Notes: generated by a model from the sequence alone, not told the origin. Counted from the stretch's first letter, positions 45,022-54,940 are shown. The stretch: DNA of 64,000 nucleotides from Actinoplanes campanulatus (GCF_014647795.1 NZ_BMPW01000013.1:62001-126000); one strand, 5' to 3'. A program made the numbers and translations.

Positions 45022-46287
45022 TCAGGTTCGCAGCGCGGCGCGGAGGATGTCGAGGCCGCGCCCGAGGTCGGAGTCGGAGATGACCAGCGGCGGCAGGAAA
45101 CGCAGCACGTTGCCGTAGGTCCCGCAGGTGAGTGTGAGCAGGCCGGCGTCGTGGCAGGCCTTCGACACGCTCGCGGTCCGGGTGGCGTCCGGCTCGATCC
45201 CGCCGGGCAGCACCAGCTCGATCGCGATCATCGCGCCCCGGCCGCGGACCTCGGCGATCCCTTCTCCGAGATCGGTGAGCGCTTCCTCCATCGTGGCGCC
45301 GATCTTCCGCGCGGCCGAACAGAGGTCCAGCTCGCGCATCGTCTCGATGGCGGCGAGCGCGGCCGCGCAGGCGATCGGGTTGCCGCCGTACGTCCCGCCG
45401 AGCCCGCCCGCGTGTACCGCGTCCATCAGCTCGGCCCGGCCCACCACACCGGCGATCGGCAGTCCGCCGCCCATGCCCTTGGCCGTGGTGATCAGATCCG
45501 GCTCCAGGGCCTCGTGCTCGGAGGCGAACCACTGACCGGTACGCGCGAAGCCGGTCTGGATCTCGTCGGCGATGAACACCGCCCCGTTCGCCTTCGCCCA
45601 CGCCGCGATCGCCGGCAGGAAGCCCGGCGCCGGCACCACGAACCCGCCCTCGCCCTGGATCGGCTCGATCAGCACGGCCGCCACGTTCGGCCCGCCGACC
45701 TGCTTCTCGATCACGTCGATGGCACGGCGGGCCGCCTCGGCGCCGGACAGGCCGCCGTCGCGCAGCGGGTACGACATCGGCGCCCTGTACACCTCCGGGG
45801 CGAACGGGCCGAACCGGTGCTTGTACGGCATGTTCTTCGCGGTCAGCGCCATCGTCAGGTTGGTCCGGCCGTGGTACGCGTGGTCGAACACCACGACGGC
45901 CGGCCGCCCGGTCGCGTGCCGGGCGATCTTCACGGCGTTCTCCACCGCCTCGGCGCCGGAGTTGAACAGCGCGGCCCGCTTCTCGAACGAGCCCGGCGTC
46001 AAGGTGATCAGCTGCTCGCAGACCGCCACGTACGACTCGTAGGGGGCGACCATGAAGCAGGTGTGGGTGAACCGCTCCACCTGCGCGCGGACCGCCTCGA
46101 CCACCCTCGGCGCGGCGTTGCCCACGTTGGTCACCGCGATGCCGGAGGCGAAGTCGATCCACTCCCGGCCGTCGACGTCGGTGATCGTGCCGTTGTGCGC
46201 GTGGTCGACGTAGGCGTTCACCACCGAGCCGACGCCCTTGGCGACGGCCGCGAGCCGCCGCTTGTGCAGGTCTTCGGAGGACGTCAC
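45022..46287 (-). CDS. gabT: 4-aminobutyrate aminotransferase
   Basis: 421-aa class III aminotransferase. NSGAEAVENAVKIAR, ADEIQTGFARTGQWFA and Schiff-base lysine in TTAKGMGGGLPIAGV match GABA transaminases. It converts GABA and 2-oxoglutarate to succinate semialdehyde and glutamate. Start GTG at 46287 follows GGAGG by six bases, two bases downstream of the aldehyde dehydrogenase stop. A succinate-semialdehyde dehydrogenase is not in the window. Confidence 0.9.
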   Translation of the reverse strand: MTSSEDLHKRRLAAVAKGVGSVVNAYVDHAHNGTITDVDGREWIDFASGIAVTNVGNAAPRVVEAVRAQVERFTHTCFMVAPYESYVAVCEQLITLTPGSFEKRAALFNSGAEAVENAVKIARHATGRPAVVVFDHAYHGRTNLTMALTAKNMPYKHRFGPFAPEVYRAPMSYPLRDGGLSGAEAARRAIDVIEKQVGGPNVAAVLIEPIQGEGGFVVPAPGFLPAIAAWAKANGAVFIADEIQTGFARTGQWFASEHEALEPDLITTAKGMGGGLPIAGVVGRAELMDAVHAGGLGGTYGGNPIACAAALAAIETMRELDLCSAARKIGATMEEALTDLGEGIAEVRGRGAMIAIELVLPGGIEPDATRTASVSKACHDAGLLTLTCGTYGNVLRFLPPLVISDSDLGRGLDILRAALRT

Positions 46288-46289
46288 GG

Positions 46290-47726
46290 TCAGCCTCCCA
46301 CGTGGTGCATGACGTGCTTGATGCGGGTGTAGTCCTCGAACCCGTACATCGACAGGTCCTTGCCGTGGCCGGAGTGCTTGAAACCGCCGTGCGGCATCTC
46401 GGCGACCAGCGGGATGTGGCAGTTGACCCAGACGCAGCCGAAGTCCAGCCGCTGGGTCATCCGCATCGCGGTGCCGTGGTCCCTCGTCCACACGCTGGAG
46501 GCCAGCGCGTACTCCACGCCGTTGGCGTGGCGGACCGCCTCGTCCTCGTCGGTGAACCGTTGCACCGTGATGACCGGGCCGAACACCTCGTTCTGGATGA
46601 TCTCGTCGTCCTGCCGCAGGCCGGAGACGACGGTGGGGGAGTAGAAGAAGCCGCGGTCACCGACCCGGGCGCCGCCGGCCTGGAGCACCGCGTGCTCCGG
46701 GAGCCGCTCGATGAAGCCGGCGACCCGGGCCAGCTGGTTCGCGTTGTTGACCGGGCCGTAGAGCACGTCCTCCTCGTCCGGGGCGCCGGTCCTGATCTCG
46801 CGGGCCTGCGCGGCGAGCGCCGCCACGAAGTCGTCGTGGACGCCGGCGCCGACCAGCACCCGGGTGGCGGCCGTGCAGTCCTGCCCGGCGTTGAAGTAGC
46901 CCGCCTCGGCGATCGACGCGGCGGCCGACTCGACGTCGGCGTCGTCGAAGACCACGACCGGGGCCTTGCCGCCCAGCTCGAGGTGGGTGCGCTTGAGGTC
47001 GGCGGCGGCGCTGCCGGCCACCTCCATGCCGGCCCGCACCGAACCGGTGATCGACACCATCCGTGGCGTCCGGTGGGTGACCAGGGCGCGGCCGGTGTCG
47101 CGGTCGCCGAGGACCACGTTGAACAGGCCGGCCGGCAGGAACTCGGCGGCGATCTCGGCCAGCATGACGCTGGTGACCGGCGTGGTGTCGGACGGCTTGA
47201 GCACCACGGCGTTGCCCGCGGCCAGCGCCGGAGCGATCTTCCACATCGCCATGAGCAGCGGATAGTTCCACGGGGTGACCTGCGCGCAGACGCCGATCGG
47301 CTCGCGCCGCACGTAGCTCTCGAAGCCGGACATGTACTGCCCCGCGGAGCGGCCCTCCAGCACCCGGGCGGCGCCCGCGAAGAACCGCAGATGGTCGATG
47401 GCCGGCGGCAGCTCCTCGCTGGCGGTCAGGCCGAGCGGCTTGCCGGTGTTCTTCGACTCGGCGGCGACCAGCTCGTCGGCGCGGGCCTCGATGGCGTCGG
47501 CGAACTTGAGCAGGGCGCGCTGACGCTCGCCGGGGGTGGTGGCACGCCATGTCTCGAAGGCGGTGGCGGCGGCCCGCATGGCCCGGTCGACGTCGGCGCC
47601 GCCGGAGACCGGTGCCGAGGCGAAGACCTCTCCGGTGGACGGGTCGATGAGATCCTCGTACCGCCCCTCGGCGGGCGCGACGGCCTCGCCCCCGATGAGG
47701 TTGTGCAGCACTGTCTTCGACGTCAT
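46290..47726 (-). CDS. Gamma-aminobutyraldehyde dehydrogenase (copy 2)
   Basis: 478-aa NAD-dependent aldehyde dehydrogenase, a paralogue of the enzyme at 28801 with the same length. Shared key parts: YFNAGQDCTAATRVL (catalytic Cys), LELGGKAPVVVFDDAD and EMPHGGFKHSGHGKDLSMYG. It produces GABA for GabT, encoded two bases downstream. ATG at 47726 has a strong GGAGG. First gene of the four-gene operon under the shared polyamine promoter at 47765-47793. Confidence 0.88.
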   Translation of the reverse strand: MTSKTVLHNLIGGEAVAPAEGRYEDLIDPSTGEVFASAPVSGGADVDRAMRAAATAFETWRATTPGERQRALLKFADAIEARADELVAAESKNTGKPLGLTASEELPPAIDHLRFFAGAARVLEGRSAGQYMSGFESYVRREPIGVCAQVTPWNYPLLMAMWKIAPALAAGNAVVLKPSDTTPVTSVMLAEIAAEFLPAGLFNVVLGDRDTGRALVTHRTPRMVSITGSVRAGMEVAGSAAADLKRTHLELGGKAPVVVFDDADVESAAASIAEAGYFNAGQDCTAATRVLVGAGVHDDFVAALAAQAREIRTGAPDEEDVLYGPVNNANQLARVAGFIERLPEHAVLQAGGARVGDRGFFYSPTVVSGLRQDDEIIQNEVFGPVITVQRFTDEDEAVRHANGVEYALASSVWTRDHGTAMRMTQRLDFGCVWVNCHIPLVAEMPHGGFKHSGHGKDLSMYGFEDYTRIKHVMHHVGG

Positions 47727-47764
47727 TCCGCCTCCAGGGCCGTGGTATCAGCGCATTCGGCCCC

Positions 47765-47794
47765 ATCTTTTCCGCTGAATCCGTTGCGAACAAG
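47765..47794 (-). promoter_or_regulatory. Promoter with shared polyamine motif before aldehyde dehydrogenase
   Basis: Minus-strand -35 TTGTTC (47788-47793), 17-bp spacer, -10 AAAGAT (47765-47770). The motif at 47772-47794 (core CGCAACGGATTC) matches 20 of 23 positions of 34406-34428, and the -35/-10 positions relative to it are identical at both loci. Confidence 0.55.
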
Positions 47795-47867
47795 AGGTCT
47801 GAGGAATATTTCCGCACCGACCGAGGGCTGGGCACCAGCCTGCCATGGAACGGTGACTCACCGGCCG

Positions 47868-49073
47868 TCAATCGCGGCGGCGAACGGCCAGAACCGCCAC
47901 GTCATCGGTCGGGGGATCGGCGATCGTGTCCGCCATGACGGTAGCGCAGACCTCCTCCGCCGCGTCGGCCCGGACGATGCTCAGCAGGCGGTCCAGCCCC
48001 TCGTCGATCACCTGGGCGCGCCGCTCCACGAGGCCGTCGGTGTAGCAGAGCAGCAGCGCGCCGGGTGGCATCGGCACCGCGGTGCTGCGCCGCGGCCCGA
48101 CCGGGTGGGCCACCCCGAGCGGCGGGTCGACCGGCACGGCGGCCAGGACCGGCGGGCGGCCGGGCACGGCCAGGATCGGGCGCAGATGCCCGGCCGTGGA
48201 GATCACCGCGCGGTCCCGGCCGGGACTGACCATCGCGTAGACGGCGGTGGTGAGGCTGCCCGCCTCGAAATGCATGACCTTGCGGTCCAGCAGGGTGAGC
48301 GCCTCCGCCGGGTCGTCGCAGATCAGCGCGTACGCCCGGAGCGCGCTGCGGATCCGGCCCATCACCACGGCCGACGCCAGCCCGTGCCCGGAGACGTCGC
48401 CGATCACCACGCCCAGCCAGCCGGACGGCAGGGGGAAGACGTCGTACCAGTCGCCGCCGATGCCGGTGGCGTGGCCCGGGATGTACCGCGCGGCGAGCTC
48501 GACGCCGGGCACCCGCGGCAGCCGCGTCGGCAGGAGGCTGCGCTGGAGGGCCAGGGCGGCCGCACGGTCCAGTTTGGCCGAGCGGATCCGCCCGGCCACG
48601 GCCGCCCGGTCGGCGACCAGCTCCAGCAGCTTGACGTCGTCGTCGCCGAACTCGCGCCGGGTCAGCGAGCCGATGTGCAGCACACCCAGGAGGTCCCGTC
48701 CGGCCAGGACCGGCACGCCGAGCAGCGACCGCACGCCCTTCTCCAGCAGGAACGGGTTGACCACCTCGTCCGGGGTGACGTCGGTGATCCGGACCGGGCG
48801 GCGGGTCTCGGCCACCCGGCCGGCGAAACCGCGGCCCACGGCCACCCGGAAGCCGGCCCGCACCTCCTCCTCCAGGCCCTTGGCCGCGGTCGCGACGAGC
48901 TGCTGGGCGTGCGGGTCCATCAGCAGGATGGCCGCGGTGTCCACGTCCAGCAGATCGCACACCCGCTCCAGCAGCTCGTCGAGCAGGTCGGAGGTCTCCA
49001 GGCGGGACAGCGTCGCATCGGTGACCGCTTCGAGACGGCGGAGCCGCTCGTCGTCGTTGATGCGTGGGGGCAC
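47868..49073 (-). CDS. GAF-domain SpoIIE-type serine phosphatase (PP2C)
   Basis: 401 aa. GAF domain (about 20-165), then a PP2C/SpoIIE catalytic domain with metal-binding aspartates in GGDWYDVF and GDVSGHGLAS and a terminal DDVAVLAVR. Such proteins dephosphorylate STAS anti-sigma antagonists in partner-switching cascades. The RsbW-like ATPase at 6005 could belong to the same network, but a STAS partner is not visible. Same strand as the upstream GH3 gene (47 bases away). Confidence 0.9.
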   Translation of the reverse strand: MPPRINDDERLRRLEAVTDATLSRLETSDLLDELLERVCDLLDVDTAAILLMDPHAQQLVATAAKGLEEEVRAGFRVAVGRGFAGRVAETRRPVRITDVTPDEVVNPFLLEKGVRSLLGVPVLAGRDLLGVLHIGSLTRREFGDDDVKLLELVADRAAVAGRIRSAKLDRAAALALQRSLLPTRLPRVPGVELAARYIPGHATGIGGDWYDVFPLPSGWLGVVIGDVSGHGLASAVVMGRIRSALRAYALICDDPAEALTLLDRKVMHFEAGSLTTAVYAMVSPGRDRAVISTAGHLRPILAVPGRPPVLAAVPVDPPLGVAHPVGPRRSTAVPMPPGALLLCYTDGLVERRAQVIDEGLDRLLSIVRADAAEEVCATVMADTIADPPTDDVAVLAVRRRD

Positions 49074-49119
49074 GACAGAAGCCTAATGTGCCGCGGTCCC
49101 GCCGGAGAGCGACCGGGTG

Positions 49120-51504
49120 TCACGAATCGGCGAGCCGCACCTCCACGCCGGTCACCAGGCGGCGGTCCGCCCCGGCCGGGCGGACCGGGCCGGTCAGCTC
49201 GACCGAGCCCTCGCACGGCAGGTCGCCGGCCGAGGTGCCGACGAGGATCCGCAGTTCGCCGGGCTCCACGAGGCGCCGCATGTCGCGGCCGGTGAAGGCC
49301 GTACGGTCGGTGTGGACCGTGAACGTGACGTCGGCGGCGCCGCCCGCGGCCAGGTCCACTCGCTGGAAGCCGGCCAGCTGACGGACCGGGCGGGTGACCT
49401 GGGCGATCGGGTCGGCGAGGTAGAGCTGCACCACCTCGGCGCCGTCGCGGTCGCCGGTGTTGCGGACCCGGACGGTCACCGCGAACTCGGCGTCGGTCGG
49501 CACCCGGGCCTCGGAGATCCGCAGGTCGCCCACGGTGAACGAGGTGTAGGACCGGCCGTGCCCGAACGGGAACATCGGGGTGGGATCCAGGTTGCTCACG
49601 CCGGTGTGCTCGGCCCCGAGACGCGGTTGCAGGTAGGTGCCCGGCTGGCCGCCCGGCGTGCGCGGGATCTGCACCGGCAGCCGGCCGCTGGGCTGGACCC
49701 GGCCGGACAGCACCCCGGCGATCGCGGGGCCGCCCTCCTCGCCGGGCATGAACGCCTGCACCAGGGCGGCGGCGCGGCCGTCCAGGTCGCCCAGCGCGTA
49801 CGGCCGGCCGGAGACCACCACGACCACCACCGGGGTGCCGGTCGCCAGCACCGCGTCCAGCAGCTCGCCCTGCACACCGGGCAGCCGCAGGTCGGCGGCG
49901 TCGCAGCCCTCGCCGGAGGTGCCCCGGCCGAACAGCCCGGCCAGGTCGCCGACGAACGCCAGGCACACCTCGGCGGACGCGGCCGCGGCCACCGCCTCGG
50001 CGAAACCGGAGCGGTCGTCGCCGTCCACGGCGCAGCCCTTCGCGTACGCGATCTCGGCGTCCGGGAACTCGGCCCGGACCGACTCGGCCGCGCTGGGCAT
50101 CGCAATGCCGGCCGTGACCCCGGGATAGCGGGGGAGCACGTGGTTGGGGAAGGCGTAGCAGCCGAGGAAGGTGCTCGCGTCGTCGGCGCACGGGCCGATC
50201 ACCGCGATCCGGCCGGGCCCGGTGCGGCCCGGGCCGGTCAGCGGCAGCGCGGTGCCCGGGTCGAGCAGCACGATCGAGCGTTCCGCCAGCTCGCGGGCGA
50301 GCCGCCGGTTCTCCTCGGAGTCCAGCGTCACGGCGCCGGCGGCGGCCACCGAGGCCTCCGGCGTCCAGTCGGCGTCGAGCAGGCCGAGCTCCGCCTTCTG
50401 GGTCAGCAGGCGGCGGGCCGCGCGGTCCACCAGCTCCTCGGGCACCTCGCCCCGGCGCACCCGGGCGACCAGCTCGTCGCCGTAGCCGATGGTGTCCGGC
50501 AGCTCCACGTCGATGCCGGCGGCCAGGGCCAGGGCGCCGGCCTCGCCCGGGCCGGCGGCGACCTTGTGCATGCCGGCCAGGAACGGGATCGACCAGTAGT
50601 CGGAGACGACCGTGCCGGTGAAGCCCCACTCGTCGCGCAGCAGCTCGGTGAGCAGCCACGGGTCGGCGCCGGCCGGGACGCCGTCGATGTCGGCGTACGA
50701 GTTCATCACCGAACCGGCGCCGCCGGCGCGGATGGCCGTCTCGAACGGCGGCAGGATGACGTCCAGCAGCTCCCGGCGGCCCATCGGCACCGGGCCGTGG
50801 TTGCGGGCGCCGCGGGAGGCGGAGTAGCCGGCGAAGTGTTTCAGCGTGGCGATCACCCCGGCGCTCTGGAGACCCCGCACATACGCCGAGCCGACCATGG
50901 CCACCAGGTACGGGTCCTCGCCGATGGACTCCTCGACCCGGCCCCAGCGGTAGTCGCGGACCACGTCGAGGACCGGGGACAGCCCCTGGTGCACGCCGAG
51001 CGCCGCCATGTCCCGCCCGATCGCGGTGGCCATCCGTTCGACCAGTTCCGGATCGAAGGTGGCTCCCCAGTTGATGGCCGCGGGGTACACACTGGCACCG
51101 TGCATGGTGAAACCGGTGAGGCACTCCTCATGAACGATCGCGGGGATCCCCAAACGCGACGACTCCATCACGATCCGCTGCTGGCGGACGAGCTCGGCGG
51201 TGCCCTCGGCGACCGACACCGGGTAGCTGCCGTAGACCCGGGTGAGGTGACCGAGCCCGTGCCGGCTGGCATCCTCCAGGGCGTCGCCCGCGCCGAACTC
51301 GCTCTCCATCGGCGCGACGTCGTGCCCGTCCTCCGGCTCGGGGCCGGCAGCGCCGGTCGCTCCCTTGTCCTTGCCCAGCCAGCGGCTGCCGAGCTGCGCG
51401 ACCTTCTCCTCGAGCGTCATCTCGGCGAGTAGCGCGCCGACCCGCTCGGACACCGGAAGCCTCGGGTCGCGCCACGCGGGCGGCGGCGCTTGGTCTGTGC
51501 TCAA
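49120..51504 (-). CDS. Cytosolic GH3 beta-xylosidase/beta-glucosidase
   Basis: 794 aa without signal peptide. GH3 barrel (LLAEMTLEEKVAQLGSRWLG; TLKHFAGYSASRGARNH), nucleophile Asp in GTVVSDYWSIPFLAG, C-terminal alpha/beta domain and a fibronectin III-like tail (about 690-790). Divergent from a sugar importer, it probably hydrolyses imported oligosaccharides; the arrangement resembles the Streptomyces bxl (xylobiose) cluster. The start codon is TTG at 51504, five bases after GGAGG. An operator-like palindrome lies 20 bases upstream. Confidence 0.9.
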   Translation of the reverse strand: MSTDQAPPPAWRDPRLPVSERVGALLAEMTLEEKVAQLGSRWLGKDKGATGAAGPEPEDGHDVAPMESEFGAGDALEDASRHGLGHLTRVYGSYPVSVAEGTAELVRQQRIVMESSRLGIPAIVHEECLTGFTMHGASVYPAAINWGATFDPELVERMATAIGRDMAALGVHQGLSPVLDVVRDYRWGRVEESIGEDPYLVAMVGSAYVRGLQSAGVIATLKHFAGYSASRGARNHGPVPMGRRELLDVILPPFETAIRAGGAGSVMNSYADIDGVPAGADPWLLTELLRDEWGFTGTVVSDYWSIPFLAGMHKVAAGPGEAGALALAAGIDVELPDTIGYGDELVARVRRGEVPEELVDRAARRLLTQKAELGLLDADWTPEASVAAAGAVTLDSEENRRLARELAERSIVLLDPGTALPLTGPGRTGPGRIAVIGPCADDASTFLGCYAFPNHVLPRYPGVTAGIAMPSAAESVRAEFPDAEIAYAKGCAVDGDDRSGFAEAVAAAASAEVCLAFVGDLAGLFGRGTSGEGCDAADLRLPGVQGELLDAVLATGTPVVVVVVSGRPYALGDLDGRAAALVQAFMPGEEGGPAIAGVLSGRVQPSGRLPVQIPRTPGGQPGTYLQPRLGAEHTGVSNLDPTPMFPFGHGRSYTSFTVGDLRISEARVPTDAEFAVTVRVRNTGDRDGAEVVQLYLADPIAQVTRPVRQLAGFQRVDLAAGGAADVTFTVHTDRTAFTGRDMRRLVEPGELRILVGTSAGDLPCEGSVELTGPVRPAGADRRLVTGVEVRLADS

Positions 51505-51523
51505 CGGTACCTCCGATGGTTTC

Positions 51524-51534
51524 CGAAACTTCCG
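51524..51534. promoter_or_regulatory. Operator-like site CGAAACTTCCG before the GH3 gene
   Basis: One mismatch from the perfect CGAAACTTTCG at 51696 and identical to the site before the xylanase (36579-36589). It is 20 bases from the GH3 start codon. Confidence 0.55.
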
Positions 51535-51632
51535 AGCCGCGCCAGGCCTCGGCGGCGCCCGTGGAAAGGGCGCGTGAGCGGCTGCGGGATGCCGCCTACT
51601 CTCGCGCTCAGGGCACTGTTACGGCAAGGGAC

Positions 51633-51662
51633 TTGACACTCGTCACAGCGAAACTCTACGTT
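51633..51662 (+). promoter_or_regulatory. Promoter of the sugar importer operon
   Basis: Consensus -35 TTGACA (51633-51638), 18-bp spacer, -10 TACGTT (51657-51662). The operator at 51696 lies about 34 bases downstream, in the leader. Confidence 0.6.
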
Positions 51663-51695
51663 TACGAAACCTCACCTTAATTTACAGCAGTCGCG

Positions 51696-51706
51696 CGAAA
51701 CTTTCG
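51696..51706. promoter_or_regulatory. Perfect CGAAA-C-TTTCG palindrome (LacI-family operator)
   Basis: Located between importer promoter and first gene. Resembles CGAA-N-TTCG-type operators recalled for xylan/xylobiose LacI regulators of Streptomyces. The likely regulator is encoded at 54941-55975. Confidence 0.65.
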
Positions 51707-51793
51707 GAAGCTTAACCGGTTTTGAAAAGTTTGCGGCAGGACTCGCGCGGTATCGTCAGCCGCCCCGCGGCTTCTTCGAGTACGGAGATCAGC

Positions 51794-53107
51794 GTGAAGC
51801 GCAGGAATTTCTTGACCCTCTCTGCCGGAGCCGCCGCGGGTGCCGCGCTGGCCGCCTGTGGCAACGAAGGCCCGGGCGGCAGTGAATCCGGTGGTGGCGG
51901 CTCGGCCAGCTACTGGTCGCTGAGCGGTGAGCCGGGCGAGCCCTACCGCCAGGCGGCCATCGACCGGTTCAACAAGGCGAACCCGGACTCCAAGATCACC
52001 CCGACGTTCTTCCAGAACGACGCCTACAAGCAGAAGATCAAGACGGCGCTGGGCGCGAACCAGGCCCCGACGCTGATCTGGGGCTGGGGCGGCGGCGGTC
52101 TGAAGAGCTACGTCGAGGCGGGCCAGGTCGAGGACCTGACCGACTTCTTCGCCAAGGACGCCGCCCTCAAGGGCAAGCTGCTGCCCGGTTCGTTCGGCGC
52201 GGCCACGGTCGACGGCAAGATCTACGCGATGCCGGTCGAGACGGTCCAGCCGATCGTCCTCTACTACAACAAGAAGATCTTCGACCAGGTCGGCGTCAGC
52301 GCCCCGCAGACCTACGGCGACATCCTCGACCTGATCCCGAAGTTCAACGCCAAGGGCATCGCTCCGTTCTCGCTCGCCGGCCAGTCCCGCTGGACCAACA
52401 TGATGTGGCTCGAGTTCATGCTCGACCGCAACGCCGGCTCCGAGGTGTTCGACAACGTCTTCGCCGGCAAGCCGGGCTCCTGGTCGGACCCGGCGGTGCT
52501 GGACATGCTGACCAAGGTCCAGGACCTGGTGAAGGCCAACGCCTTCCAGAAGGGCTTCGCCTCGACCGCCGCGGACACCAACGCCGACCAGGCCCTGCTC
52601 TACACCGGCAAGGCCGCGATGATGGTGCACGGCTCCTGGTCGTACGGTATCCAGAAGGCCAACGGCGGCAAGTTCGTCCCGGACGGCGGCCTCGGCTGGA
52701 TGAACTTCCCGCCGATCGACGGCGGCAAGGGCGACCCGTCCAACACCGTCGGCAACCCCGGCCAGTACCTGTCGATCTCCTCGAAGGCGACCGCCGCCGA
52801 CAAGGAGACCGCGAAGAAGTTCTTCTCCAGCACGCTCGTCGACGACGAGGAGAAGGCCGGCTGGGTCAAGTCCGGCGGTGTGCCGGTCATCGCGAACAGC
52901 GAGAGCCTGTTCACCGGCGACGACGCGCAGTTCCAGAAGGACATGTCGGCGATCGCGGCCGGCGCCAAGACCTTCGCGCAGTCGTGGGACCAGGCGCTCA
53001 GCCCGACCGCGGCCGAGGTGCTGCTCGACAACATCGCCAAGCTGTTCCAGCTCCAGGTCAGCCCGCAGCAGTGGGTCGACAACATGAACGGGGTCATCGG
53101 TAAATGA
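51794..53107 (+). CDS. Oligosaccharide-binding lipoprotein of ABC importer
   Basis: 437-aa family-1 solute-binding protein. The N-terminus KRRNFLTLSAGAAAGAALAAC has twin arginines and a lipobox cysteine at 22, so Tat export and lipid anchoring are likely. The mature domain matches sugar binders (AIDRFNKANPDSKITPTFFQ). GTG at 51794 follows GGAG; the frame is open 24 codons earlier over the promoter leader. Xylo-oligosaccharides are the favoured ligand from context. Confidence 0.9.
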   Translation: MKRRNFLTLSAGAAAGAALAACGNEGPGGSESGGGGSASYWSLSGEPGEPYRQAAIDRFNKANPDSKITPTFFQNDAYKQKIKTALGANQAPTLIWGWGGGGLKSYVEAGQVEDLTDFFAKDAALKGKLLPGSFGAATVDGKIYAMPVETVQPIVLYYNKKIFDQVGVSAPQTYGDILDLIPKFNAKGIAPFSLAGQSRWTNMMWLEFMLDRNAGSEVFDNVFAGKPGSWSDPAVLDMLTKVQDLVKANAFQKGFASTAADTNADQALLYTGKAAMMVHGSWSYGIQKANGGKFVPDGGLGWMNFPPIDGGKGDPSNTVGNPGQYLSISSKATAADKETAKKFFSSTLVDDEEKAGWVKSGGVPVIANSESLFTGDDAQFQKDMSAIAAGAKTFAQSWDQALSPTAAEVLLDNIAKLFQLQVSPQQWVDNMNGVIGK

Positions 53108-54033
53108 CGACGCTCGCTCCGCCCGTCGTACGCGGTCAGGAGCCCACCAGATCACGCGGCGGGCGGAGCGGCTCCGTCCTGGTATGGATGGTTCTGCCCG
53201 CGTTCATCATGTTCGTCTTCTTCGGAATCGTCCCGCTGCTCGGCGTGATCGTGCTCAGCTTCGCGACGTGGAACGGCATCACGCCGGAGATCGAGCTGAC
53301 CGGCCTGACCAGCTGGAAGGCCGCCCTGACCAATCCGGGTCTGCCGAACGCGCTCTGGGTCACCTTCCTGATCATGGCGCTGTCCTGGCTGGTGCAGACC
53401 CCGCTGTCGATCCTCCTCGGGACGTTCATGGCCCGGCAGAGCCGCTACCGGGGCTTCCTGGCGGTCTTCTACTTCATCCCGCTGCTGCTCAGCTCCGCGG
53501 CCATCGCGATCACCTACAAGTCGTTGCTTGACCCGAACTTCGGGCTCGGCGCCGGCCTCGGGATCGAGGCGCTGAACCAGGACTGGCTCGGACAGGCCAA
53601 CCTGGCCATCGCCACGCTGATCTTCGTGGTCTCCTGGCAGTTCATCCCGTTCCACTCGCTGATCTACCAGGGCGCGGTCCGGCAGATCCCGCAGTCGATG
53701 TACGAGGCGGCGCAGATCGACGGCGCCGGCCGGGTCCGGCAGTTCTTCAACATCACGCTGCCGCAGATCAAGTACACGATCATCACGTCGTCGACGCTGA
53801 TGGTGGTGGGCTCGCTGACCTTCTTCGACCTGATCTGGGTGCTGACCGCCGGTGGTCCCGGCGACGCCACCCGGGCGCTCGCCGTGCAGATGTACCAGCT
53901 CGGCTTCCAGGCCAGCCTGATGGGCCCGGCCAGCGCGATCGCCGTCATCCTGGTCCTCGTCGGGATCGGGCTCTCGCTGCTGCTGCGGCGTATCGGCGGA
54001 CGGGCCGACCAGAGCCAGATGGAAGGAGCCTGA
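53104..54033 (+). CDS. Sugar ABC transporter permease (MalF type)
   Basis: 309-aa permease with six transmembrane helices and EAA loop MYEAAQIDGAGRVRQFFNIT. ATG overlaps the binding-protein stop (ATGA). FDLIWVLTAGGPGDATRAL is typical of oligosaccharide permeases. Confidence 0.91.
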   Translation: MTTLAPPVVRGQEPTRSRGGRSGSVLVWMVLPAFIMFVFFGIVPLLGVIVLSFATWNGITPEIELTGLTSWKAALTNPGLPNALWVTFLIMALSWLVQTPLSILLGTFMARQSRYRGFLAVFYFIPLLLSSAAIAITYKSLLDPNFGLGAGLGIEALNQDWLGQANLAIATLIFVVSWQFIPFHSLIYQGAVRQIPQSMYEAAQIDGAGRVRQFFNITLPQIKYTIITSSTLMVVGSLTFFDLIWVLTAGGPGDATRALAVQMYQLGFQASLMGPASAIAVILVLVGIGLSLLLRRIGGRADQSQMEGA

Positions 54034-54034
54034 G

Positions 54035-54940
54035 GTGGCGACCATGACTCCCACCCCGGCCGGGACACGGGCCGGTCAGGCCCCGGAATCCGCGGCCACC
54101 GGCACCCGGGCGAGCCGCAAGTTCGCCGAGCGCAACTGGGTCGGCGGCAGCTTCGCCTGGCTCTGGCTGATCGTGGTGATGGTGCCGCTCTACTGGCTGG
54201 TGATCACCAGCTTCAAGACCCAGGCGAACTACTTCATCACCAACCCGCTGAAGCCGCCGAGCGAGTTCACCTTCGAGAACTACCAACTGGTGATCGAGAG
54301 CGACTTCGTCCGGTACTTCATGAACAGCGTCATCGTCACGGTCGGAGCGGTCCTGCCGGCGACGCTGATCTCGTTCATGGCCGCCTACGCGGTCGTCCGG
54401 GGCGCCGGCAACCGGTTCCTCCAGGGGGTGAACGGGATCTTCCTGATGGGGCTGGCCATCCCGCTCCAGGCGGTCGTCATCCCGGTCTACCTGATCATCA
54501 TCAAGATGGAGCTGTACAACACGCTCCAGGCGATCATCCTGCCGTCGATCGCCTTCGCCATCCCGCTGTCGGTGCTGGTGCTGGCCAACTTCATCCGGGA
54601 CGTCCCGAAGGAGCTCTTCGAGTCGATGCGGATGGACGGCGCCACCGAGTGGGGGACGATGTGGCGGCTCGCCTTCCCCCTCACCCGGCCCGCGCTGGTC
54701 ACCGTGGTGATCTACAACGCGGTGGGCATCTGGAACGGCTACCTGCTGCCGCTGATCCTCACCCAGAGCCCGGAGAAGGCGACCATCCCGCTCGCGCTCG
54801 CGTCCTTCCAGACGCAGTTCGGCGTGAACGTGCCGGCCGTCGCCGCGTCGGTCACGCTCACCACGGTGCCGATCGTGCTGCTCTACGCGATCGGGCGGCG
54901 CCAGCTGGTCAGCGGTCTGACCGCCGGTTTCAACAAGTGA
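54035..54940 (+). CDS. Sugar ABC transporter permease (MalG type)
   Basis: 301-aa permease with six helices and EAA loop LFESMRMDGATEWGTMWRL. GTG at 54035 has AAGGAG six bases upstream; an ATG three codons on is an alternative. No ATPase gene is present in the cluster, so the importer probably uses a shared MsiK-like ATPase encoded elsewhere, as Streptomyces sugar importers do. Confidence 0.91.
   Translation: MATMTPTPAGTRAGQAPESAATGTRASRKFAERNWVGGSFAWLWLIVVMVPLYWLVITSFKTQANYFITNPLKPPSEFTFENYQLVIESDFVRYFMNSVIVTVGAVLPATLISFMAAYAVVRGAGNRFLQGVNGIFLMGLAIPLQAVVIPVYLIIIKMELYNTLQAIILPSIAFAIPLSVLVLANFIRDVPKELFESMRMDGATEWGTMWRLAFPLTRPALVTVVIYNAVGIWNGYLLPLILTQSPEKATIPLALASFQTQFGVNVPAVAASVTLTTVPIVLLYAIGRRQLVSGLTAGFNK

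Noticed and set aside
46302-49295. 997-codon plus-strand open frame
   Set aside because: Antisense to the aldehyde dehydrogenase and SpoIIE-type phosphatase genes, with no recognisable domain and low-complexity composition.
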